Origin: Sphingomonas sp.
Lineage (GTDB): Bacteria; Pseudomonadota; Alphaproteobacteria; Sphingomonadales; Sphingomonadaceae
Reading direction: 5' to 3'
Length of the DNA: 11,910 bases
NCBI GenBank assembly: GCA_013812805.1
Contig: JACCSV010000251.1
Span: forward strand, 1-11,910
Program-made: the position numbers and the translations under genes
Shown: positions 1 to 7,758 of the stretch, one piece after another
Position numbering within the stretch: position 1 is the first letter of the stretch
How the letters are laid out: every line of letters begins with the position of its first letter
The notes under the pieces: model-generated
Databases searched by the model: none
What the model saw: the letters and a program-made list of their open reading frames with translations, nothing else
What the model was told of the DNA's origin: nothing

Positions 1-594
1 TCGTCGCCGGGGGGATCGACGTCTTCTACCCGCCGGAGAATGAGGCGCGGCAGAAAGCGATGTTCGAACGCGGTCTGGTGCTTGCCGAAATGCCGCCGGG
101 GACCGAGCCGCGGGCACGCCACTTCCCTATCGCAATCGAATCATCGCCGGGATCAGCGTCGGCACCGTCGTGGTCGAGGCGGCGCCGCGCTCGGGATCGC
201 TGATCACGCCCGCCTCGCCGCCGAAGCGGGACGCGAAGTGATGGCGGTGCCGGGCTCGCCGCTCGACCCGCGCGCACAGGGCTGCAACCAACTGATCCGC
301 GACGGCGCCACATTGGTGCAGAACGCCGCCGACGTGATGGAGGCGGTGCATCCCTACCAGTCGAGCGTCGCCTCGCCCGCCGCGAGCTTCGAACCACCCA
401 GTACTGGGGAGATGGACGGCGAGGCGCTCGGGGAAGTCGAGCAGCTGCTTGGCCCCTCGCCGGTCCCGGTCGACGAGATCATCCGCCTGTCGGGCGCTTC
501 GAGCGGCGCAGTGCAAATGGCGCTGCTCGAACTCGACCTCGCCGGACGGCTCGACCGTCATGCCGGCGGCCGAGTCAGCCTCAGGGCGGCTTGA
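1..594 (+). pseudogene. dprA: DNA-processing protein DprA, 3' part, with two apparent frameshifts
   Basis: DprA binds incoming single-stranded DNA in the cytoplasm and loads RecA during transformation. The window opens inside the Rossmann-like domain, with the family motif AGGIDVFYPPEN followed by GTEPRARHFP. Homology continues through three frames. The first runs to about 128. The second covers about 134-205 and encodes NRIIAGISVGTVVVEAAPRS and then GSLI. The third covers about 208-594 and encodes ARLAAEAGREVMAVPG, SPLDPRAQGCNQLIRDGA and a C-terminal winged-helix segment with PVPVDEIIRLSG. Each junction needs one extra base to restore frame: one near 129-133, where five bases stand for two codons, and one near 206-208 in the Thr codon before ARLAA. 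The protein is otherwise well conserved, so either the gene broke recently or the sequence has two deletion errors. About the first half of the gene (family about 360-380 aa) is outside the window. topA follows after 50 bp, an order I recall as common in alphaproteobacteria. Confidence 0.85.
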
Positions 595-644
595 CGAGGC
601 GAATCTCGCCCAGCCACCATCGCGCACATGCGTAAGGACATCTC

Positions 645-3119
645 ATGAAGCTGGTCGTCGTCGAATCGCCGGCCAAGGCGAAAACCATCGAAAAGTATCT
701 CGGCCCCGGGCACCGTGTGCTGGCGAGCTACGGCCACGTGCGCGACCTGCCGCCCAAGGACGGGTCGGTGAACCCCGACGACGGCTTTGCGATGGAATGG
801 GCGGTCTCCGCCGACAAGTCGCGGCAGGTGAAAGCGATCGCCGACGAAGCGAAGAAAGCGGACACGCTGATCCTCGCCACCGACCCTGACCGCGAAGGCG
901 AGGCGATCAGCTGGCATCTGGCGGAAGTGCTCAGAGCCAAAAAGGCGCTGCCTGCGACCGTTCTCCGGGTCGCGTTCAACGCGATCACCAAAGCGGCGGT
1001 GACCGCCGCGATGGCCAACCCGCGCGAACTCGATGTGGATCTCGTCGACGCCTACCGGGCACGGCGGGCACTCGATTACCTCGTCGGCTTCACCTTGTCG
1101 CCGATCCTGTGGCGCAAGCTCCCGGGCGCCAAGTCCGCGGGCCGTGTCCAGTCAGTCGCCCTTCGACTGATCGTCGATCGCGAGCGCGAGATCGAACTGT
1201 TTCGCCCGCAGGAATATTGGACCGTCGCCGCCAATTTCGAAGCCGACGGCGCGAGCTTCACGGCGCGGCTGGTGCAGTTCGACGGCAGGAAGATCGAGCG
1301 GCTGACCATCGGCACCCGCGCCGAGGCCGATGCCGCCAGGGCCGCGGTCGAGGCAGGGCGGTTCACCGTGTCGTCGGTGGAAACCAAGCCGTTCGGCCGC
1401 AACCCGCCGCCGCCGTTCACCACTTCGACACTGCAGCAGGAAGCCGCGCGCAAGCTCGGCTTTGCCGCCAGCCACACCATGCGCCTCGCCCAGTCGCTCT
1501 ACGAGGACGGGCTGATCACCTACATGCGCACCGACGGCGTTGACATGGCGGGAGAGGCGATCAGCGCTGCCCGCCGCGCGATCACCGACCGCTACGATGC
1601 CGGTTACGTGCCCGACCAGCCGCGGCGGTACACCAGCAAGGCCAAGAACGCGCAGGAAGCGCACGAAGCGATCCGTCCCACCGATTTCACGCGCCAGCGC
1701 GCCGCTACGGGTGACCATGCGCGGCTGTACGAGCTGATCTTCAACCGCGCGCTGGCCAGCCAGATGGCGTCGGCGCGGCTAGAGCGGACGACGGTCGAGC
1801 TGAGCGATGGGACGGGGAGGGCAGTGCTCCGGGCAACCGGGCAGGTCGTGCTCTTTCCCGGCTACCTGGCGCTGTACGAAGAAGGGCGCGACGAGAAAGC
1901 CGACGACGAGGACGGCGCGCGGATGCCGCCGCTTGGCAACGGCGATGCGCCCGCCAAGACCGGCGTCGAGGCGACGCAGCATTCGACTCAGCCGCCGCCG
2001 CGCTACTCGGAGGCAAGTCTGGTCAAGCGGCTCGAGGAACTTGGGATCGGGCGCCCGTCGACGTACGCGTCAATTCTCCAGACACTCAAGGACCGCGAAT
2101 ATGTGCGGGTCGACAAGGCGCGGTTCGTGCCTGAGGAGAGCGGCCGTTTGGTCACTGCCTTCCTCGAACGCTTCTTCGAGAAATATGTGAGCTTCGATTA
2201 CACCGCCGAGCTCGAGGAAGAGCTCGACGATGTATCTGGCGGGCGGCTCCAGTGGCAGAAACTGCTCGAGGAATTCTGGCGCGATTTCCAGCCCAAGGCG
2301 GGCGAAGTCATGGACCAGAAGCCCTCGGAAGTGACCGCGGCCCTCGACGAATTCCTCGCGCCTTGGCTGTTTCCCAACAAGGAGGACGGGTCGGACCCGC
2401 GGCTCTGCCCGAACTGCGTTAATGGCCAACTGGCGCTTCGCGGCGGCAAGTTCGGTGCGTTCGTCGCGTGCTCCAACTATCCCGAATGCCGCTACACGCA
2501 GAAATTCGGGCAGGGCGGCGGCGATCAGGCGCCGGAGGGTCCGGTCGAGTTCGGCGACGGGATTACCCTGCGGACCGGGCGCTTCGGGCCCTACCTGCAG
2601 CAGGGCGAGGGCAAGGAGGCGAAGCGGGCATCGGTGCCCAAGGATGTGCCCACCGAGGAACTGACTCCGGACATGGCGATCAAGCTGATCTCATTGCCGC
2701 GCGAGGTCGGCGCTCACCCGGAGACCGGCAAGCCGATCACCGCATCGATCGGTCGCTACGGCCCCTATCTCGCCCACGACGGCAAATATGCGAAGCTCGC
2801 TTCCACGGTTGAAGTCTTCGACACCGGCATGAATGCGGCTGTCGCCAAGCTTGCCGACGCTGCGGCGGGCGGCGGGCGCGAGCGCGGAGCCGCGCGCGAG
2901 CCGATCGCGGTGCTTGGGGCCCACCCGGAGAGCGGCAAGGAAATCAAGGTGCTTGCCGGCCGCTACGGACCCTATGTCAGTGACGGCACTACCCACGCGA
3001 CGCTGCCCAAGACAGCCGAGCCGGAGTCGGTGACCCTGGATCAGGCGTTGGAGTGGATCGCTGAAAAAGCCGCGAAGGGACCGGTCAAGAAAAAGGGCGG
3101 GCGGCCCAAGCGCGGCTAG
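645..3119 (+). CDS. topA: DNA topoisomerase I (type IA)
   Basis: Type IA topoisomerase that relaxes negatively supercoiled DNA by cutting one strand through a 5'-phosphotyrosine link. The 824-aa protein opens with the TOPRIM domain: MKLVVVESPAKAK carries Glu7, and ATDPDREGE carries the metal-binding acids Asp80, Asp82 and Glu84. The active-site tyrosine is Tyr293 in ITYMRTD. SAGRVQSVALRL (165-176) and GIGRPSTYA (467-475) are family landmarks. One four-cysteine zinc-finger motif follows (Cys588, Cys591, Cys609, Cys615). The C-terminus has three glycine-rich repeats, GRFGPY at 645, GRYGPY at 703 and GRYGPY at 772, as in alphaproteobacterial and Gram-positive enzymes rather than the multi-finger E. 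coli tail. It ends in a basic KKKGGRPKRG segment. The ATG is supported by AAGGA at 634-638, six bases upstream, and by the conserved N-terminus. The promoter probably lies within or upstream of dprA. The stop codon TAG overlaps that of the convergent adenylyltransferase gene. Confidence 0.98.
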   Translation: MKLVVVESPAKAKTIEKYLGPGHRVLASYGHVRDLPPKDGSVNPDDGFAMEWAVSADKSRQVKAIADEAKKADTLILATDPDREGEAISWHLAEVLRAKKALPATVLRVAFNAITKAAVTAAMANPRELDVDLVDAYRARRALDYLVGFTLSPILWRKLPGAKSAGRVQSVALRLIVDREREIELFRPQEYWTVAANFEADGASFTARLVQFDGRKIERLTIGTRAEADAARAAVEAGRFTVSSVETKPFGRNPPPPFTTSTLQQEAARKLGFAASHTMRLAQSLYEDGLITYMRTDGVDMAGEAISAARRAITDRYDAGYVPDQPRRYTSKAKNAQEAHEAIRPTDFTRQRAATGDHARLYELIFNRALASQMASARLERTTVELSDGTGRAVLRATGQVVLFPGYLALYEEGRDEKADDEDGARMPPLGNGDAPAKTGVEATQHSTQPPPRYSEASLVKRLEELGIGRPSTYASILQTLKDREYVRVDKARFVPEESGRLVTAFLERFFEKYVSFDYTAELEEELDDVSGGRLQWQKLLEEFWRDFQPKAGEVMDQKPSEVTAALDEFLAPWLFPNKEDGSDPRLCPNCVNGQLALRGGKFGAFVACSNYPECRYTQKFGQGGGDQAPEGPVEFGDGITLRTGRFGPYLQQGEGKEAKRASVPKDVPTEELTPDMAIKLISLPREVGAHPETGKPITASIGRYGPYLAHDGKYAKLASTVEVFDTGMNAAVAKLADAAAGGGRERGAAREPIAVLGAHPESGKEIKVLAGRYGPYVSDGTTHATLPKTAEPESVTLDQALEWIAEKAAKGPVKKKGGRPKRG

Positions 3120-3871
3120 CCGCAACTTTTGCAGCCGGAGTCCTTGGGCAGCCGGATGGTTCGCCATTCGAGCGTCAGGCCGTTGAACAGGAACAGCTTG
3201 CCGGCGGAATCCTCGCCGATACTCGCTAGCGCCCGGATCGCGACCAGCGCCGCGAAGCTCCCGGCGGTCGCGGTCAGTGCGCCGAGCACGCCCAAATCCG
3301 CGCAATTGTCGCAGTCGTCCGTGTCGAATGCCTCGCCGACGAAGCAGCGGTAGCAGGGCTTTCTCGCCTCCCAGCCGCGGAACAGTGCCACCTGCCCCTG
3401 GAACTGCACCGCTGCCGCCGAGACCAGCGGGATCTGCAGCCTTGTGGCGGTATCGCCGACGACCAGCCGGGTCGCGAAATTGTCGCAACCGTCGACGATT
3501 AGGTCGTGGCCGCCCAGCAGCGCCTCGGCGTTGCTCGCGTCGATCCGCTCTCCGATTCCATGGACCGCGATGTCCGGGTTCAAAGCCCCGACAAACCCGG
3601 TCGCCAGCTGCGCCTTCGAAACGTCGATCTGGTCGTCGCGGAATAGCGTCTGCCTTTGCAGGTTCGAACGCTCGACCGACCCATCGTCGATGATCGTGAG
3701 ACGCCCGATTCCAGCGCCGGCAAGCGCCGGAATGACAGCGCTTCCAACGCCGCCGGCGCCAATCACCGCGACGCTGGACTGCTTGAGTCGCCGCTGCCCG
3801 ATGCCGCCAAGCTCGGGCAGCACGATATGCCGAGCGTAGCGCTCAAGCTCGGTGTTGGTGAGCTCGGTCAC
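3116..3871 (-). CDS. moeB: HesA/MoeB/ThiF-family adenylyltransferase (probable molybdopterin-synthase adenylyltransferase)
   Basis: E1-like enzyme that adenylates the C-terminal Gly-Gly of a small sulfur carrier (MoaD or ThiS), priming it for sulfur loading in molybdopterin or thiamine synthesis. The 251-aa product starts TNTELERYARHIVLPELGG and has the nucleotide-binding loop IGAGGVGS (37-44), DDGSVERSNLQRQ (62-74) and VDGCDNFATR (126-135). Two CxxC pairs, Cys173/176 (CYRC) and Cys247/250 (CKSC), would bind structural zinc. Cys190 in NCADLGVLG aligns with the ThiF cysteine that carries sulfur. No rhodanese domain is present, as in bacterial MoeB. The GTG start is chosen because the conserved N-terminus begins there and it overlaps the dut stop as GTGA (3868-3871); an upstream extension would read through dut in another frame and look unlike the family. 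MoeB and ThiF cannot be told apart from sequence alone, and no MoaD or ThiS partner is in the window. It is the last gene of the minus-strand operon. Confidence 0.9.
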   Translation of the reverse strand: MTELTNTELERYARHIVLPELGGIGQRRLKQSSVAVIGAGGVGSAVIPALAGAGIGRLTIIDDGSVERSNLQRQTLFRDDQIDVSKAQLATGFVGALNPDIAVHGIGERIDASNAEALLGGHDLIVDGCDNFATRLVVGDTATRLQIPLVSAAAVQFQGQVALFRGWEARKPCYRCFVGEAFDTDDCDNCADLGVLGALTATAGSFAALVAIRALASIGEDSAGKLFLFNGLTLEWRTIRLPKDSGCKSCG

Positions 3872-4305
3872 CGGCCGGTGCTTCCAAAGCCCCCCGCGCC
3901 GCGCAGGGTCTCGCCAAGCTCGCCGACCTCGACGAAGTCGGCGCGAAGCACCGGCGCCGGGACCAGCTGGGCAATCCGCTCTCCGCGGCGCACCTCGAAC
4001 GGTTCCTGACCGAGGTTGACCAGGATCACCTTCACTTCGCCGCGATAGTCGCTGTCGATGGTGCCGGGCGTGTTGAGGCACGTGATGCCGTTCTTGAAAG
4101 CGAGGCCGGAACGAGGGCGCACCTGCACCTCGAAGCCGCGGGGAATCTCGATTGCGAAGCCGGTCGCGACCGCGTGCCGCTGCCCCGGCTCGAGCGTCAG
4201 CTCCTCGGCCGCGGTTACGTCCAGCCCCGCCGCATCCTCGCTCGCATAGCGCGGGAGCGGCAGCCCCTCGCCGTGCGGCAGCCGCGTCAGCTTGATCTCG
4301 ATCAT
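3868..4305 (-). CDS. dut: Deoxyuridine 5'-triphosphate nucleotidohydrolase (dUTPase)
   Basis: Cytoplasmic trimeric dUTPase that hydrolyses dUTP to dUMP and pyrophosphate, keeping uracil out of DNA and supplying the dTMP pathway. The 145-aa protein is the normal length for the family and shows all five motifs in order: motif 1 ASEDAAGLDV (21-30), motif 2 RPRSGLA (63-69), motif 3 NTPGTIDSDYRGE (78-90) with the catalytic Asp84, motif 4 RGERIAQLV (107-115), and the nucleotide-capping motif 5 RGAGGFGSTG (135-144). The ATG overlaps the coaB stop as ATGA (4302-4305). A GAGGAG sequence lies just upstream inside coaB, so initiation here has its own ribosome site as well as coupling. Its stop overlaps the GTG of the adenylyltransferase gene. 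dut next to coaBC is a widespread bacterial pairing. Confidence 0.98.
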   Translation of the reverse strand: MIEIKLTRLPHGEGLPLPRYASEDAAGLDVTAAEELTLEPGQRHAVATGFAIEIPRGFEVQVRPRSGLAFKNGITCLNTPGTIDSDYRGEVKVILVNLGQEPFEVRRGERIAQLVPAPVLRADFVEVGELGETLRGAGGFGSTGR

Positions 4306-4937
4306 TCCAGCTCCTCGGCAATGCGGCCGATCAGCCGCCGCGCCACGTCTTCCTTGGACATCTCGGGCCAGTCCTCAACCTTGGCCGCCGTCACCAGCTG
4401 CACGCGGTTGCGCGTCCCGCCCATGACGTCGCCCGATACGTCGTTGGCGACGATCCAGTCGGCTTTCTTGGTTTCGCGCTTGGCCGATGCGTTCGCGGCG
4501 ACATTCTCGGTCTCGGCAGCGAAGCCGATCAGCAGGCGGGGGCGGCTCGGACTTTCGGCAAGCTCGGCGAGTATGTCGCGCGTCGGCAGGAAATGGAGAG
4601 CAGGCGGGCCGCTGCCCCTCTTGAGCTTGCTCACCGAGGGCTCGACACGCCAGTCGGCGACGGCGGCCACCAGCACCGCCACGTCGGCCGGCAGCGCCCC
4701 GTGCACGGCGGTGGCCATCTCCTCGGCGGTCTCAACGTTCACTCTTGTCGCCCCCGGTGGCGAAGGCAGTGATACCGGTCCTGCGATCAGCGTGACGTGC
4801 GCGCCGGCCTCGGCCGCCGCGGCCGCGATGGCGAAGCCTTGCCGCCCGGACGAGCGGTTGGCGATCACCCGCACGGGGTCGATCGGCTCGTGAGTCGGCC
4901 CGGCGGTGACGATGACGTGCTTGCCCTGAAGGGTCAC
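4302..4937 (-). CDS. coaB: Phosphopantothenate-cysteine ligase (CoaB half of CoaBC)
   Basis: Joins 4'-phosphopantothenate to cysteine, using CTP in most bacteria, as the second step of coenzyme A synthesis from pantothenate. The 211-aa frame corresponds to the C-terminal domain of the usual fused CoaBC. It has GKHVIVTAGPTHEPIDPVR (5-23), IANRSSGRQG (25-34), VAAVADW (90-96), the conserved lysine region SKLKR (103-107), GFAAET (138-143) and NDVSG (165-169). Translation is placed at a GTG at 4937 that overlaps the coaC stop as GTGA. I see no Shine-Dalgarno sequence in front of it, so as a separate gene it would depend on coupling to coaC. An ATG further upstream at 5009 is open in this frame but would add 24 residues unlike the family. 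The two halves total 388 residues, close to a normal fused CoaBC, so a one-base loss that split a single gene is a real alternative. Confidence 0.9.
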   Translation of the reverse strand: MTLQGKHVIVTAGPTHEPIDPVRVIANRSSGRQGFAIAAAAAEAGAHVTLIAGPVSLPSPPGATRVNVETAEEMATAVHGALPADVAVLVAAVADWRVEPSVSKLKRGSGPPALHFLPTRDILAELAESPSRPRLLIGFAAETENVAANASAKRETKKADWIVANDVSGDVMGGTRNRVQLVTAAKVEDWPEMSKEDVARRLIGRIAEELE

Positions 4938-5467
4938 TTCAACAGGTCGCGAAGGCTGTCCATGATATCCTGCGGTTCGGGCAGACGGCCCGCCCCATAC
5001 TCGCCGCACGCCATTTCACCTTCCGCCGGCTCGATCACGCGCACCCCGTCCGCCTTCAATTGGGCAACATTGCGCTGCGTTGCCGCATGCTGCCACATGC
5101 GCACGTTCATCGCCGGAGCGACCACCACCGGCTTGTCGGTGGCGAGCAGCAGGGTGGTGGCGAGGTCGTCGGCAATCCCGCCCGCCATCTTCGCCAGCAG
5201 GTCGGCGGTGGCCGGGCAAACGAGCAAGACATCGGCTGCCCGCGACAACTGGATGTGGCCGATCTCGACCTCGTCTTTGAGCTCCCAAAGCGACGTATGG
5301 ACCTGGCTTTCGGCCAGCGTCCCGAGGCTCATCGCGGTGACGAAATGCTCGCCCCCTTTGGTCAGAACCGGAGTGACCTGGTGCCCGGCCTTCTTCAGCA
5401 GCCGGACCAGCTCCAAGGCCTTGTACGCAGCGATGCCGCCGCCGACGATGAGTAGAACCCGCTTCAC
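4934..5467 (-). CDS. coaC: Phosphopantothenoylcysteine decarboxylase (CoaC half of CoaBC)
   Basis: FMN-dependent decarboxylase of coenzyme A synthesis that converts 4'-phosphopantothenoylcysteine to 4'-phosphopantetheine. The 177-aa flavoprotein domain opens with KRVLLIVGGGIAAYKALEL (2-20). It carries the catalytic His71 in GHIQLSRAAD, the flavin-site segment CPATADLLAKMAGGIADD (84-101), the PAMN motif with Asn121 (118-121), and the substrate-clamp cysteine Cys154 in ACGEYGAGRL. It starts with GTG at 5467; five bases separate it from the ubiB stop, and a GAGG lies three bases before the start. It terminates directly after the domain, where the fused enzyme would continue through a linker into CoaB. 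The organism needs both halves, and both look intact and conserved. Confidence 0.92.
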   Translation of the reverse strand: MKRVLLIVGGGIAAYKALELVRLLKKAGHQVTPVLTKGGEHFVTAMSLGTLAESQVHTSLWELKDEVEIGHIQLSRAADVLLVCPATADLLAKMAGGIADDLATTLLLATDKPVVVAPAMNVRMWQHAATQRNVAQLKADGVRVIEPAEGEMACGEYGAGRLPEPQDIMDSLRDLLK

Positions 5468-5472
5468 GGGCC

Positions 5473-7005
5473 TCAGCCTAGCAGAAGCAGCGCTGTCGCC
5501 GCCACTATCGCGCCGCTAACCGCCGCGAGGGCATAGCGCCACATCCCACCGCTTTCGACAATAGTGACGTCGGGGAGCGGCGGCGCGGGGGGAGCGGCGC
5601 CGAGCGGCGGATAATAGTGGTCCATTCGCCGGATCAGCTCCGGGATCAGCTTGATCGAGCGCATCGTCTCGACCATCCGGTCTGCATAATAGGCTTCCGG
5701 CCCCAGCTCCGAACGCATCCATTCGCGCAGGAACGGCTCGGCGGTTTCCCACATGTTGATGTCGGGATCGAGCCGGGTCGCGACGCCTTCGTTCATCACC
5801 ATCGATTTCTGCAGCAGCAGCAGGTGCGGCTGCGTCGGCATGTCGAAGTCGCGGGTGATGGCGAACAGGCTTTCCAGCATTCGCCCGACCGAAATGTCCT
5901 TGACCGGCAAGCCGCGGATCGGCTCACCGGCGGCGCGAAGGGCAGTGGCGAATTCCTCGACGTTGTGGTGCGAGGGTACGTACTGCGCCTCGAAATGGAT
6001 TTCGGCGACTCGGCGATAATCGCCGGTGATCAGCCCGTAGAGGATTTCCGCGAGCCACACCCGAGCCCGCCGGTCGACCCGGCCCATGATCCCGAAGTCG
6101 ATCGCCGCGACGCGCCCGTCAGGTAGCGCAAACAAATTGCCGTGGTGGAGGTCGGCGTGGAAGAAGCCGTCGACGATCGCCTGACGAAGGAATGCGCGGA
6201 CGAGGGTCGCGGCGAGCGCCTTGCAGTCGTGCCCCGACTCGATGAGCGCGTCGCGGTCGTCGAGTTTGATGCCCGAGACCCATTCGAGCGTAAGCACCCG
6301 CCGGGCCGTCCGCCGCCAGTCGATCTCCGGCACGTAATAGCCCGGCTCGGCGACCATATTTTCGCGGAGTTCGGAGGCGGACGCGGCCTCGCGCTGAAGG
6401 TCGAGCTCGCGTGCAGACCATTGTTTGAAATGAGCGACCACCAGCCGCGGCCGCAGCCGCTCGGGCTCAGGGCCCATCGCCTCGGCCTGCGCCGCTGCCC
6501 ACTCATAGGTGTCGATGGCGCGCGCGAATTCGTGCTCGATGCCCGGGCGCAGTACCTTAACCGCAACGTCGCGACCGCCGGTCGTCGTCGCGCGGTGCAC
6601 CTGGGCGATCGAGGCGGCGCCGATCGGCACCGGATCGAAAGAAGCATAGAGCTTTTCGAGCGGCGCACCGAACGAGGTTTCGATCGCCGCCTTGATCAGC
6701 GGGAAGGGGGCTGGCGGAAGGTTGTCCTGAAGGCGCGACAGGTTTGCCGCGGCGGCCGCACCAATCAGGTCGGGACGGGTGGAGAGCGTCTGCCCGAGCT
6801 TGATCGCCGGCGGACCGATTTCCTGAAGCGCCGCGGCATAGTCGGGAGCCGCCGGCACTCGAGTGCCTAAGCTGGCGATGCGGGCGATTCGCTTGACCTC
6901 CGGAGGGGTCAGCGGATCGCTCTCGATGCCGCGCAGCGCGCCGTGACGCGCCAGCGTGCGCCCCCATTTGAACAGGCGCCAGACGTGGGTCGCCGAGCGC
7001 GTCAA
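5473..7005 (-). CDS. ubiB: UbiB/ABC1 (AarF) family protein kinase-like ATPase for ubiquinone synthesis
   Basis: Atypical protein-kinase-like protein of the UbiB/COQ8 family, needed for ubiquinone synthesis; older annotations call it 2-polyprenylphenol 6-hydroxylase, but the family is now regarded as an ATPase supporting the biosynthetic complex. The 510-aa product has the family-defining KxGQ motif (Lys69-Gln72 in AIKLGQTLSTRPDLI), the alanine-rich nucleotide loop PIGAASIAQVH (127-137), the VAVK lysine Lys150, the catalytic-loop motif HADLHHGN with Asp285 and Asn290, and the DFG motif at 303-305. A hydrophobic segment at about 489-509 is a likely C-terminal membrane anchor. Translation is assigned to TTG at 7005: the frame has no usable upstream start, the N-terminus RLFKWGRTLARHGALRGIE matches the family, and GGAGG (7015-7019, minus strand) lies nine bases before it. 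The TTG overlaps the ubiE stop as TTGA. Confidence 0.96.
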   Translation of the reverse strand: MTRSATHVWRLFKWGRTLARHGALRGIESDPLTPPEVKRIARIASLGTRVPAAPDYAAALQEIGPPAIKLGQTLSTRPDLIGAAAAANLSRLQDNLPPAPFPLIKAAIETSFGAPLEKLYASFDPVPIGAASIAQVHRATTTGGRDVAVKVLRPGIEHEFARAIDTYEWAAAQAEAMGPEPERLRPRLVVAHFKQWSARELDLQREAASASELRENMVAEPGYYVPEIDWRRTARRVLTLEWVSGIKLDDRDALIESGHDCKALAATLVRAFLRQAIVDGFFHADLHHGNLFALPDGRVAAIDFGIMGRVDRRARVWLAEILYGLITGDYRRVAEIHFEAQYVPSHHNVEEFATALRAAGEPIRGLPVKDISVGRMLESLFAITRDFDMPTQPHLLLLQKSMVMNEGVATRLDPDINMWETAEPFLREWMRSELGPEAYYADRMVETMRSIKLIPELIRRMDHYYPPLGAAPPAPPLPDVTIVESGGMWRYALAAVSGAIVAATALLLLG

Positions 7006-7733
7006 ATGCGCCAGCCTCCGTGGATCGCGACCAGGCCGCCGAGGATCGGCTCCGCTGACGTCTGCTCGAACCCGGCATCGGCGACCATGCGCCGGAACTC
7101 CTGCAGCCTTGGAAAGCGACGGATCGATTCGACTAGGTAGCGGTAGCTTTCCTCGTCATCGGCGACGGCTCGGCCAATTCGGGGGATCACGCGGCTGGAA
7201 TAGGCTTCGTAGAGATCGGCGAAGCCGGGCCACTCGCTGGTCGAAAATTCGAGACAATAGAAGCGCCCGCCGAGTTTGAGCACGCGATACGCCTCGCCCA
7301 GCGCTGCGGCGATGTCGGTGACGTTCCGGATCCCGAACGCGATCGTGTAGGCATCGAAGCTGCCGTCGGCGAAGCTGAGGCTCTCGGCATTCTCCTGCTT
7401 CCAGCTCAACCGGTCGAGCCCGCGCTCCGGCGCCCGCTCCATACCGACCGCCAGCATGTCCGGATTGATGTCGGCGACGGTCACTCGAGCGCCGCGCCTC
7501 GCCATCCGGAAGGCGACGTCGCCGGTGCCGCCGGCCATGTCGAGGATGTCCTCGCCCCGCCGCGGTTTGACCCGCGCCACGAAGCGGTCCTTCCACAGCC
7601 GGTGCATTCCGCCCGACATCAGATCGTTCATCAGGTCGTAGCGACGCGCCACCGAGGAAAAGACTCGGCCGACCCGGCGCGTCTTCTCGTCCGGGCTGAC
7701 CAGCTGGTCGCCGAAATTGACCGGTTCGCTCAT
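7002..7733 (-). CDS. ubiE: Demethylmenaquinone/demethylubiquinone C-methyltransferase UbiE
   Basis: SAM-dependent class I methyltransferase that adds the C-methyl group to the benzoquinone ring during ubiquinone synthesis (and to demethylmenaquinone where that pathway exists). The 243-aa protein is the normal family length. It shows the UbiE signature YDLMNDLMSGGMHRLWK (32-48), SAM-binding motif I LDMAGGTGD (64-72), the motif II acid in VADIN (86-90), IAFGIRNVTD (131-140), GRFYCLEFS (156-164) and YRYLVESIRRFP (197-208). The ATG at 7733 is preceded on the minus strand by a purine-rich GAGG. It is the first gene of the minus-strand operon ubiE-ubiB-coaC-coaB-dut-moeB and is divergent from mutM across 118 bp, so the operon promoter should lie in that gap or in the repeat that fills it. 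The expected partner ubiB follows immediately. Confidence 0.97.
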   Translation of the reverse strand: MSEPVNFGDQLVSPDEKTRRVGRVFSSVARRYDLMNDLMSGGMHRLWKDRFVARVKPRRGEDILDMAGGTGDVAFRMARRGARVTVADINPDMLAVGMERAPERGLDRLSWKQENAESLSFADGSFDAYTIAFGIRNVTDIAAALGEAYRVLKLGGRFYCLEFSTSEWPGFADLYEAYSSRVIPRIGRAVADDEESYRYLVESIRRFPRLQEFRRMVADAGFEQTSAEPILGGLVAIHGGWRI

Positions 7734-7758
7734 CGCGCCGCCTCTAGCGGCCCCCTCT

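Noticed and set aside
2691..3488. A minus-strand frame spanning the end of topA and the start of the adenylyltransferase gene's 3' region
   Set aside because: It overlaps two well-supported genes in the wrong frame and resembles no family.
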